A stretch of 64,000 nt of DNA from Marinifilum sp. D737 (lineage in GTDB: Bacteria > Bacteroidota > Bacteroidia > Bacteroidales > Marinifilaceae): contig NZ_JANQCD010000001.1 of the NCBI RefSeq assembly GCF_026672275.1, forward strand, positions 434,001 to 498,000, written 5' to 3'. Each line of letters opens with the position of its first letter. Position 1 is the stretch's first letter. The translations under genes were made by a program, and so were the position numbers. The notes under the pieces were generated by a model. The model ran no database searches and was not told the origin of the DNA. It saw only the letters and a program-made list of their open reading frames with translations. Of the stretch, positions 56,204-62,539 are shown piece by piece.

Positions 56204-56232
56204 AAAAAAAAGGAAGCTTTTGGGCTTCCTTT
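56204..56232 (-). terminator. Terminator of the lptF-fmt operon
   Basis: On the minus strand AAAGGAAGC / GCTTCCTTT forms a 9-bp stem and runs into a further T tract (A run at 56204-56211 on the plus strand), 7 bases after the fmt stop. Confidence 0.88.
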
Positions 56233-56238
56233 GAAATT

Positions 56239-57195
56239 TTATAAATGATAGTTGGATATTTGTTGAAATCCGCGAAGAAAATCTTCGACTTTCATGCGTT
56301 TCTTGCCTGCCTGTTGCAGCATTGTAATGGATAGAAATCCGCCTTCTACAGCCACTTTTAAGTAAGTTTTGCCATCGGTGTACAAACTACCTATTTCTTT
56401 GTTGTGATTTTCAATTATTTTTTCGGTTGCGAAAACTTTAAGACCGATCTTTTTTTCTTCTTCATTCGGAATCAATTCTGTCCACGATGCTGGGTACGGA
56501 CTTAATCCTCGAATTAAATTGTGAATGGAATTGATATTCTTTGTCCAATCAATCTTACAGTCCTCTTTAAATATTTTTGGTGCAGATTTTAATTCGTCTG
56601 CAGCAATACTTTCCTGCGGGATTTGTGGATAGTCATTGGCTTCGATTGCTTTAACTGTTTTAACAACCAAATCAGCACCAATATTCATTAGTTTATCATG
56701 GATGATTTCAGCATTGTCGTTTTCACCAATCTCGGTTTTTTCCTGAAAAATGATGTTACCCGTATCAATTTCATGCTTTAAAAGAAATGTAGATACACCA
56801 GTTTCTTTATCACCATTAATGATTGCCCAGTTAATTGGCGCAGCACCACGATATTGAGGAAGCAAGGAAGCATGAAGATTTAGAGTACCAAATTTTGGCA
56901 TGTTCCAAACTACTTCCGGTAACATTTTAAAGGCAACCACAACCTGCAAATCAGCTTCTAATGATTTAAGTTCTGCAAGAAATTCTTCATTTCTGAATTT
57001 TTCAGGTTGTAAAATTTTCAATCCTTTTTCTGCAGCATACTTTTTAACTGCTGCTTCTTGTATTTTTTGACCTCTACCTGCAGGTTTATCAGGGTTGGTA
57101 ACAACACCAACTACATTAACCCCTGCATTTAAAAGAGCTTCAAGAGGAGCCACCGCAAAATCGGGTGTTCCCATATATACTACACGTAAACTCAT
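56239..57195 (-). CDS. fmt: Methionyl-tRNA formyltransferase
   Basis: A 318-residue enzyme that formylates initiator Met-tRNA with 10-formyl-tetrahydrofolate. Start MRVVYMGTPDFAVAPLEALL-like (here MSLRVVYMGTPDFA), folate/catalytic segment NLHASLLPQYRGAAPINWAI near 107-127 with the catalytic Asn-His pair, and HEIDTGNI near 146. The C-terminal OB-fold domain (about 205-318) binds tRNA. Its ATG lies one base after the stop of the 55-residue DUF5522 gene. Confidence 0.96.
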   Translation of the reverse strand: MSLRVVYMGTPDFAVAPLEALLNAGVNVVGVVTNPDKPAGRGQKIQEAAVKKYAAEKGLKILQPEKFRNEEFLAELKSLEADLQVVVAFKMLPEVVWNMPKFGTLNLHASLLPQYRGAAPINWAIINGDKETGVSTFLLKHEIDTGNIIFQEKTEIGENDNAEIIHDKLMNIGADLVVKTVKAIEANDYPQIPQESIAADELKSAPKIFKEDCKIDWTKNINSIHNLIRGLSPYPASWTELIPNEEEKKIGLKVFATEKIIENHNKEIGSLYTDGKTYLKVAVEGGFLSITMLQQAGKKRMKVEDFLRGFQQISNYHL

Positions 57196-57196
57196 A

Positions 57197-57364
57197 CTAT
57201 TCCTTTAAGTTCCTGTTTCCTTTATTGTGTTTTGGAAAATAAGGGCAATGTTTGCATCCATTGCCACAGCAATACCCTCTCTCGGTAAGATATTTTTTTG
57301 TCATGATTCTATATCCATCAGGGTGCATATAGTAATCAATATCTGGTTTTAAATCGTCAAACAT
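57197..57364 (-). CDS. DUF5522 small Cys-rich protein
   Basis: A 55-residue gene of 168 bases: ATG at 57364, TAG at 57199-57197. The protein starts MFDDLKPDIDYYMHPDGYRI and carries RGYCCGNGCKHCPYFPK, the four-cysteine signature of the DUF5522 family, which suggests a metal or Fe-S site, although no function is known. It is one base from the gene on each side (TAA-T-ATG before it, TAG-T-ATG before fmt), which strongly supports that it is translated. Coding status is high on motif and packing; function is unknown. Confidence 0.88.
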   Translation of the reverse strand: MFDDLKPDIDYYMHPDGYRIMTKKYLTERGYCCGNGCKHCPYFPKHNKGNRNLKE

Positions 57365-57365
57365 A

Positions 57366-57836
57366 TTAGTCTTGTTTAATTTTTAAAAACTCTTTTATGC
57401 TTTCGTTTTTAATGGTAACCGAAAGATGATAGTGAGATATTTTATATTCGTTGTTTTCAATAACCAGTACTCCAGAAGCTCTGCAAACTCCCATCCAGGT
57501 ATTTAAAAGTTCATCGAACCAAATGGTTTTCTTGCCTTCCGAAGTATAAATTTTTCTATCAAAGGCTTTAAAATTCCAGGTTGTTCCCTTTTCAAAATAT
57601 GGCTTGCAAAAATTGTGGAACTCTTGTTTGGTCCATCTTTCCGATGGATCGGTTCCAATGTAGCTTGCATTTTCTGTCATCAAGCCAAAATACTTTTCTA
57701 AATCAGCATCTGCGGCAGCTTTATGCCAATCATTAAGAAGTTGGTTGACTTCTTTTTCGGAATATGCTACTTGTTTTGAGCAAGCAGAGAATAATCCCAA
57801 AACTGCAATTAGAATTGTGAATATAGATTTATGCAT
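57366..57836 (-). CDS. NTF2-like (SnoaL-fold) lipoprotein
   Basis: A 156-residue protein starting at ATG 57836 (a longer frame to 57884 lies wholly inside lptF and would destroy the signal). MHKSIFTILIAVLGLFSACS is a lipoprotein signal with Cys 19. The mature part has the NTF2-like pattern of an N-terminal helix (EVNQLLNDWHKAAADADLEK), strands (NASYIGTDPSERWTKQEF) and a C-terminal sheet (VLVIENNEYKISHYHLSV). Such domains bind small ligands or act as accessory subunits; the role here is unknown. It overlaps the upstream permease gene by 8 bases. Confidence 0.85.
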   Translation of the reverse strand: MHKSIFTILIAVLGLFSACSKQVAYSEKEVNQLLNDWHKAAADADLEKYFGLMTENASYIGTDPSERWTKQEFHNFCKPYFEKGTTWNFKAFDRKIYTSEGKKTIWFDELLNTWMGVCRASGVLVIENNEYKISHYHLSVTIKNESIKEFLKIKQD

Positions 57837-59286
57837 TTTTCTTTTTGAAAAATTTTGTCGGGTTAATCTTTTTAAAGAAATCAATATAATTTTCGATATT
57901 GAAAACAGCAGAGTCTGTAGTTGCTTTGTAGGTTAATACAATTCCCAATGGAAGAATTATCAGTGATGAAATCCACATTCCAAGAGCAGGAGGTAGAACC
58001 AATTCTTTGGCAAAACGCTCACCAGTCATGGAAATAATGTAATAGAAAATAAAGAATAACACCGATACAATTACTGGCATTCCCAAGCCTCCTTTACGGA
58101 TGATTGCACCAAGTGGAGCTCCGATAAAGAAGAATATTAAACATGCAAAAGGGAGTGTGAATTTTCTATGCCACTCATTGGAGAATTTCTTAATCCATTT
58201 TTCTTGCACCAATAATTCTCCTTCTTTTCTAGATACAGTTTCTCTTGCTTTTCTGGCAAAACTAAGAGCAGAACTTACCGAGGTTAATTGTTTTGTGATT
58301 GTAGTAGATTTAAATAAAGAATCAACATTTAGTGTTTTTGCTGAAAGATCTTGTGATTTCACAGAATCTTTTCGCATTGATTTTGATTCTTTTTTAAAGT
58401 AATGTCTTGATATCAATCCGGTAACAAGTCTCTTTTTTTCATTTTGCAATTTGCCTTGCAAGGAATCTTCAGAATGTACCAACTGTTTTAGATTTAGCAT
58501 TCTATAGTTCTTGCTGTATCTATCCTCATTACCTCTTTTTAATTCAGTGCTTCTAAGAGGAACGTTTGTTTTATATTCCTGAAATTTTATTCTTCGTGAA
58601 GGATGTTTTTTATCTCTTCTCGATTTGGTTTTTACCTCCTGATACATATTGCCACTGTACAAAGTAAGAGCCATATTTTTCTTATCAGGAGAAGTGACCA
58701 TAGTGCCAGAATCAGCCACTGTTACATTGGTATTTCCTCTTCCATCACGGTGGTCGTATATCAAGATTTTATACATCATTCCGGTTTCTTTATCAATGTC
58801 GTCCACCTTAATGCTAAAGTTGGGAAGATCATTCGTAAAAATACCTTCTTTAAGGATCAGTTCTGGTTTTTGATTTTTAATATCAATTAAGAGTGATGTA
58901 GTTTTTAAGGATGCCACCGGCATTACATAGTTGGCAAAGAAAAAAGCACTAATACTAATAATTATCACAAGAGTGGTAAGTGGCTGCATGATTCTCTGCA
59001 AGGAAATTCCTGCAGCTTTCATAGCTGTTAATTCATAATTCTCTCCCATATTCCCAAAGGTCATAATAGAAGCCAAAAGAATAGCCAAAGGGAGTGCCAT
59101 TGGAACTAAAGTAGCAGAAACGTAAAATAAAAATTCAGCAATTACTGTCCACTCTAAACCTTTTCCGACAAGTTCATCGATATATCGCCAAAGGAATTGC
59201 ATGAGTAGGACAAACATGCAGATAAAGAAAGTAAAGGCTAATGGCCCTAGAAAACTTTTAAGAATAAATGAATGTAAACGTTTCAT
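57829..59286 (-). CDS. LptF/LptG family permease
   Basis: A 485-residue inner-membrane protein of the YjgP/YjgQ family, the permease part of the lipopolysaccharide export ABC transporter. Helices are near 12-34, 55-80, 98-120 and, after a large periplasmic beta-jellyroll domain (about 125-385, extended here by a Lys/Ser-rich insertion near 260-330), near 392-410, 420-440 and 450-470. The N-terminal segment FLGPLAFTFFICMFVLLMQF, MGENYELTAMKAAGISLQRI and the post-domain RKFTLPFACLIFFFIGAPLG are typical. LptB is not nearby. First gene of the operon running to fmt. Confidence 0.92.
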   Translation of the reverse strand: MKRLHSFILKSFLGPLAFTFFICMFVLLMQFLWRYIDELVGKGLEWTVIAEFLFYVSATLVPMALPLAILLASIMTFGNMGENYELTAMKAAGISLQRIMQPLTTLVIIISISAFFFANYVMPVASLKTTSLLIDIKNQKPELILKEGIFTNDLPNFSIKVDDIDKETGMMYKILIYDHRDGRGNTNVTVADSGTMVTSPDKKNMALTLYSGNMYQEVKTKSRRDKKHPSRRIKFQEYKTNVPLRSTELKRGNEDRYSKNYRMLNLKQLVHSEDSLQGKLQNEKKRLVTGLISRHYFKKESKSMRKDSVKSQDLSAKTLNVDSLFKSTTITKQLTSVSSALSFARKARETVSRKEGELLVQEKWIKKFSNEWHRKFTLPFACLIFFFIGAPLGAIIRKGGLGMPVIVSVLFFIFYYIISMTGERFAKELVLPPALGMWISSLIILPLGIVLTYKATTDSAVFNIENYIDFFKKINPTKFFKKKNA

Positions 59287-59348
59287 TCTAAAATATTTTA
59301 ATTGAAGCGAGATCCGAATTTTATTATATGGATCTCACACTGCTACCT

Positions 59349-59384
59349 AAAAAATAAGACCAATAACTTGCAGAAACTGGTCTT
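59349..59384 (-). terminator. Terminator of the START-like gene
   Basis: On the minus strand the 7-bp stem AAGACCA / TGGTCTT has a 15-base loop and is followed by A then six T. It separates the START-like gene from the LptF/G operon. Confidence 0.75.
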
Positions 59385-59443
59385 ACATAGCTTACAAAAA
59401 TAAGCTAATTATTTAGGATTTGGTGTTATGATTTGTTAAAAAA

Positions 59444-59830
59444 TCATATTCCCAATACATGTTTTAATTCGGCGATTTGAGTATCCCAAAGTTCAATGCT
59501 TTCATCTATTTCATCTTCATCAGCAAAATCGGTAATGATTAAAGATAGGTCATTGGTGAGAGCATCAATTTCAATTTTAAATTCGAAATAGCTGTCTTCA
59601 TCTTCACTATCAAGCCAATGGAAGCGAATTAAACGATTATCTTTCTTGGTTATTAATTCTGCTTGCTGCTCCGATCCATCCCAAATGAAAGTATAAACTT
59701 TACCTTTTTGATTTACATCATCAGCAAACCATTCTGATAATCCACTTGCATTACTTAGTCGATCGAAAATTACTTTTTGCGAAGCTTGAAGTACATATTC
59801 CAGTTCAAATTGTTTCATCTGTTGGGGCAT
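59444..59830 (-). CDS. START-like (SRPBCC fold) domain protein
   Basis: A 128-residue cytoplasmic protein with the START/AHSA1-type helix-grip fold: N-terminal strand KQFELEYVLQ, helix ASQKVIFDRLSNASGLSEWF, strands VYTFIWDGSEQQAELITKKD and NRLIRFHWLDSEDEDSYFEF, and an acidic C-terminal helix. This small family is widespread in Bacteroidota, usually without a known function; a hydrophobic ligand is plausible. The start may be ATG 59830 or the second ATG at 59818 (MKQFEL). Confidence 0.88.
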   Translation of the reverse strand: MPQQMKQFELEYVLQASQKVIFDRLSNASGLSEWFADDVNQKGKVYTFIWDGSEQQAELITKKDNRLIRFHWLDSEDEDSYFEFKIEIDALTNDLSLIITDFADEDEIDESIELWDTQIAELKHVLGI

Positions 59831-60141
59831 AAATGTTTTGATAATAAAATAAGGGGATTAAGTTTGTCTTGATAAATTTTTCCCCCAGTATTAAAATACT
59901 GCACTAAAAAGGTGAAATGTAAGTCAATACTTAAATTTCGCGCAAGATACTTAAGAATTTTCTAATAATAAAAACTGATTCTTAAATCTTTAGCTTTTCT
60001 CATATTGTTAATTCTTTAAGATGCTTAGTTTACCTGCACCATATAAGTTAAGAAAATTTTACAAATCGATAAATTAAATCATATACAATTCAAGAATTGA
60101 AAAAAAATGTGAAATGATTTTTTTTAAATGAAAAAGGATTC
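59831..60141. other. AT-rich spacer before the tRNA locus
   Basis: 311 bases. The only distinct structure is a 16-base palindrome at 59886-59901 (CAGTATTAAAATACTG), possibly an operator of the START-like gene. No coding frame. Confidence 0.45.
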
Positions 60142-60149
60142 TATATTTG
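60142..60149 (+). promoter_or_regulatory. -7 element of the first tRNA transcript
   Basis: TATATTTG matches TAnnTTTG and is followed by CACCGC. Upstream it shares a GATTTTTTTTA stretch with the second tRNA promoter (61313). The -33 element is T-rich without a clear TTG. Confidence 0.65.
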
Positions 60150-60167
60150 CACCGCGTTAGGAAAAAC

Positions 60168-60220
60168 GGCGAGGTAGCTCAGTTGGTTAGAGCGTCCCGA
60201 TTTAGTATCGGGAAGGTCGG
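60168..60220 (+). pseudogene. tRNA-Met pseudogene with replaced anticodon arm
   Basis: Bases 60168-60194 repeat the 5' acceptor strand and D-arm of tRNA-Met exactly (GGCGAGGTAGCTCAGTTGG...GAGCG). The anticodon arm is replaced by TCCCGA-TTTAGTA-TCGGGA (60195-60213, six-bp stem and seven-base loop, formal anticodon UAG). After AGGTCGG the match stops, so the T-arm and 3' acceptor strand are missing. It occupies the place directly after the promoter, where the second locus has a complete tRNA. Confidence 0.8.
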
Positions 60221-60269
60221 TAGCAAAGGAGTAAAAAGCTTTTTATCTTAGGGTGTAAATAAAAAAAAC

Positions 60270-60343
60270 GGCGAGGTAGCTCAGTTGGTTAGAGCGCATG
60301 ATTCATAATCATGAGGTCGGCGGTTCAAACCCGCCTCTCGCTA
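60270..60343 (+). tRNA. tRNA-Met (anticodon CAU), copy 1
   Basis: A 74-base cloverleaf: acceptor GGCGAGG / TCTCGCT (two G-U ends), discriminator A, D-arm GCTC/GAGC, anticodon arm CATGA-TTCATAA-TCATG, variable loop AGGTC, T-arm GGCGG-TTCAAAC-CCGCC. CCA is not encoded. The anticodon stem lacks the three G-C pairs of the initiator, so it is elongator Met; tRNA-Ile2 with a lysidine-modified CAU cannot be fully excluded. Confidence 0.93.
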
Positions 60344-60347
60344 CTCT

Positions 60348-60383
60348 AAAAGAGAAACAGTTTAAAACTGTTTCTCTTTTTTT
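60348..60383 (+). terminator. Terminator after tRNA-Met copy 1
   Basis: The stem AGAGAAACAGTTT / AAACTGTTTCTCT is followed by seven T. Confidence 0.9.
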
Positions 60384-60410
60384 ATACCCTGGATTTTCTA
60401 CTTTAAAAAG

Positions 60411-60535
60411 TATGATTGGTAGGAGCGTCCCGATGTAAAATCGGGAAAGTCGGCGGTTCCCCGAATAAATTCGGGACACGCAAACCCGCCTCTGGCTACA
60501 AAAAGGAAACCATGAAAATTGTTTCCCTTTTTTGT
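60411..60535 (+). repeat. tRNA-like block, copy P2, with terminator
   Basis: It begins GATTGGTAGGAGCG (decayed D-arm). A palindrome TCCCGA-TGTAAAA-TCGGGA (60428-60446) sits in place of the anticodon arm, and the tRNA-Met variable/T-arm is split in the T-loop by a 22-base insertion (60459-60480) containing CCCGAATAAATTCGGG. The 3' part CAAACCCGCCTCTGGCTAC corresponds to the tRNA end. A GGAAAC/GTTTCC hairpin with a T run (60502-60533) follows. The 5' acceptor strand is missing, so it cannot be a functional tRNA. Confidence 0.75.
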
Positions 60536-60567
60536 ATCTTAACTTTTCTTTTAATTATTATAGTTGT

Positions 60568-60831
60568 ATGAGCTATTTCGTTTACATTTTAAAGAGTAAG
60601 AAGACGGAAAGGTATTATATAGGTTACACTTCGGATATCGTTTGTCGTCTTGAAAAGCATAATGCTGGAGCAACAACTTCAACGAGATCTGGTCGACCAT
60701 GGGAATTGTTATATTATGAGGAGTTTCAAGAAAAGAAGCTGGCCATTTTACGAGAAAGGGAAATAAAAAAGAAAAAGAGTAGAGTTTATATAGAAGCACT
60801 AATTAATTCTTTTAGTGGTTCCGATGCTTAG
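60568..60831 (+). CDS. GIY-YIG nuclease family protein
   Basis: An 87-residue single-domain GIY-YIG nuclease (start ATG 60568; an earlier frame start at 60532 adds residues with no homology). Core motifs: YFVYIL...RYYIGYTSD (the GIY-YIG pair, near 3-23), RLEKHN (catalytic Arg), LLYYEEFQEKK (catalytic Glu) and REREIKKKKSR. Such small proteins (UPF0213/YhbQ-like) are common in Bacteroidota and may be DNA repair or homing-type nucleases. The gene lies between two direct repeats of a tRNA-like block, and its last codons and stop run into the second one (TTAGAGCG), which suggests insertion or exchange at a tRNA. Confidence 0.9.
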   Translation: MSYFVYILKSKKTERYYIGYTSDIVCRLEKHNAGATTSTRSGRPWELLYYEEFQEKKLAILREREIKKKKSRVYIEALINSFSGSDA

Positions 60832-60942
60832 AGCGTCCCGATGTAAAATCGGGAAGGTCGGCGGTTCCCCGAATAAATTCGGGACACGCAAACCCGCCTC
60901 TGGCTACAAAAAGGAAAACCATGAAAACTGTTTCTCTTTTTC
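60826..60942 (+). repeat. tRNA-like block, copy P3, with decayed terminator
   Basis: Same arrangement as P2, 408 bases downstream: TAGAGCG, palindrome 60836-60854, GGTCGGCGGTT, the identical 22-base insertion (60867-60888), CAAACCCGCC, TCTGGCTAC, and a weak GAAAAC/GTTTCTC hairpin with T run. With P2 it forms direct repeats around the GIY-YIG gene. Confidence 0.75.
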
Positions 60943-60945
60943 TTG

Positions 60946-61312
60946 CCTTGAAATTTCTTAGCTAATCATTGAGTCGAAAGGTGTGTCGGAAGACAAATAG
61001 TTAATGCCTTTTTGAAATTGCATTGAGAGGATGTTAATCTGACAAAATAAAATCGTCTTGTTGTAGCATACGTCGCCGTAGTTCCAATAATTATTGGGAC
61101 AACCGGAATAAGCCTTTGCAATAAAAACAATAAAAAAGTTACCACTTTTTAGCAAAAATATACTCCAGGCATAGGTCAAATGGCATGTTGCAAAAAAAAA
61201 ACAATATTTTTTCAAATTGTAACATTTCTGTAAAACAGATAGTTTAAGGAATCGAGTCATTTCTTTGTAAAGATTTTCAGAAAAAAGATTTTTTTTAGAA
61301 ATAAAATGCTCT
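60946..61312. other. AT-rich spacer between the tRNA loci
   Basis: About 370 bases without a convincing gene. A short inverted repeat, TTCCAATAATTATTGGGA at 61082-61099, followed by CAACCGGAATAAGC, looks like another diverged member of the palindrome family. Confidence 0.4.
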
Positions 61313-61320
61313 TATATTTG
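61313..61320 (+). promoter_or_regulatory. -7 element of the second tRNA transcript
   Basis: TATATTTG followed by CACCGC, 19 bases before the tRNA, copied from or into the first locus (60142). Confidence 0.68.
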
Positions 61321-61339
61321 CACCGCAATCAAGCAAAAC

Positions 61340-61413
61340 GGCGAGGTAGCTCAGTTGGTTAGAGCGCATGATTCATAATCATGAGGTCGGCGGTTCAAAC
61401 CCGCCTCTCGCTA
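61340..61413 (+). tRNA. tRNA-Met (anticodon CAU), copy 2
   Basis: Identical over 74 bases to the tRNA at 60270-60343 and exactly 1070 bases from it. The same downstream terminator (61418-61453, one mismatch in the stem) and tRNA-like block follow at the same spacing, so the whole segment was duplicated. Confidence 0.93.
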
Positions 61414-61417
61414 CTCT

Positions 61418-61453
61418 AAAAGAGAAATAGTTTAAAACTGTTTCTCTTTTTTT
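61418..61453 (+). terminator. Terminator after tRNA-Met copy 2
   Basis: The stem AGAGAAATAGTTT / AAACTGTTTCTCT (one A-C mismatch compared with copy 1) is followed by seven T. Confidence 0.88.
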
Positions 61454-61480
61454 ATACCCTGGATTTTCTACTTTAAAAAG

Positions 61481-61570
61481 TATGATTGGTAAGAGCGTCC
61501 CGATGTAAAATCGGGAAGGTCGGCGGTTCCCCGAATAAATTCGGGACACGCAAACCGGCCTTTCACTACA
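61481..61570 (+). repeat. tRNA-like block, copy P4
   Basis: Begins GATTGGTAAGAGCG, palindrome 61498-61516, GGTCGGCGGTT, 22-base insertion 61529-61550 identical to P2 and P3, then CAAACCGGCCTTTCACTAC with several changes. It lies 1070 bases from P2. The following terminator hairpin is lost. No gene lies between here and 61738. Confidence 0.75.
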
Positions 61571-61651
61571 AAAAGGATGGTTTAGATTATTCTTTTTTGT
61601 TTTATATACTCCATTTTTAGGAGAATTGATTTTAATAGGGATCAATTCTTT

Positions 61652-61659
61652 TATCTTTG
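61652..61659 (+). promoter_or_regulatory. Probable -7 promoter element of the DUF4494 gene
   Basis: TATCTTTG matches TAnnTTTG, 78 bases before the start codon. The nearest TTG (61626) is 23 bases upstream, longer than the usual spacing. Confidence 0.5.
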
Positions 61660-61737
61660 CTATCCGTTAAAATAAAATATCAATGTTAAAAGTAACCAGA
61701 GCTATGTGGTGCTTTTAGAATTAAATAATGTAATCGT

Positions 61738-62244
61738 ATGAACAATTGGTTTGAGTGTAAAGTGAAGTATGTTAAGGTGGATGAAGTATCAGGAAAAGAG
61801 AAAAAAGTATCGGAGCCATATTTGGTGGATGCAATGTCTTTTACCGAAGCCGAGGCCAGAATTCACAAAGAACTGGAGCAAATGATTAGTGGGGAGTTTA
61901 ATGTAACCAATATCAGCAAATCAAACATCACGGAATTGTATCCTAATGACAATGGTGACCGCTGGTTTAAAGCTAAAGTTGCATTTATTGATGTGGATGA
62001 GGCATCTGGTAAGGAAAAGAAAAGCAATAATTACATGCTTGCACAGGCAAACAATGTGAAACAAGCATATGAATTTTTGGAAGAGTGCTTAAGTGACATG
62101 ATAGTGCCTTATGAGATTCCAGCAGTTTCAGAAAGTCCTATTATGGATATCTTCCCATTTTTTAGTGATGAGGTGAATGAAGAAATTCCAGAGAATCTGA
62201 AACCAGTTTCGGAAATTGAACCGAATGATAACGAATTTGAATAG
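61738..62244 (+). CDS. DUF4494 domain protein
   Basis: A 168-residue cytoplasmic protein. The DUF4494 signature is duplicated inside: WFECKVKYVKVDEVSGKEKK near residue 3 and WFKAKVAFIDVDEASGKEKK near 77, each followed by a region with YLVDA/YMLAQ and a helix of about 20 residues. The C-terminus is acidic. The family is nearly confined to Bacteroidota; the function is unknown. It has its own promoter and terminator. Confidence 0.9.
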   Translation: MNNWFECKVKYVKVDEVSGKEKKVSEPYLVDAMSFTEAEARIHKELEQMISGEFNVTNISKSNITELYPNDNGDRWFKAKVAFIDVDEASGKEKKSNNYMLAQANNVKQAYEFLEECLSDMIVPYEIPAVSESPIMDIFPFFSDEVNEEIPENLKPVSEIEPNDNEFE

Positions 62245-62271
62245 ATCAGAAATTTCTGATCTGTTTTTTTT
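62243..62271 (+). terminator. Rho-independent terminator
   Basis: The palindromic stem AGATCAGAAA / TTTCTGATCT, starting at the stop codon of the DUF4494 gene, is followed by G and eight T. Confidence 0.9.
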
Positions 62272-62539
62272 CGAAAACGATTGTTTTCTGTTGAAAAACA
62301 TACGCATGTCTTGTTGTTACTGTAAAGTTAAATGGCTGTAATGTTCTATAAATCAATCTCAATAGAGGTGTGTGAATTGGTGTTTTGATTTTTTGTGTTT
62401 TTCGTGGTGAAATTTCTTTTCTCTACTACATTTGTCAGCATAAACAAACAACAAAAAACAGACTTGAATAAGTTTTGACTTTTAAGATGAGGGGATCTAT
62501 ATGAAGTCAGATTTATTGGTTTAAACGTATAATCACACC

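Noticed and set aside
60958-61260. 100-residue minus-strand open frame between the tRNA loci
   Set aside because: Hydrophobic, Cys-rich random-looking sequence with no motif, overlapping an AT-rich spacer with a palindrome; no conserved neighbour or start signal.
60195-61551. CRISPR array suspected from repeated palindromes
   Set aside because: Spacing is irregular, no spacers of constant length exist, no cas genes are present, and the repeats align to tRNA-Met.
61379-61645. 88-residue minus-strand open frame ending RVARGGFEPPTS
   Set aside because: It is the antisense of tRNA-Met and the tRNA-like block P4; this ending is a well-known artefact of frames read through tRNA genes.
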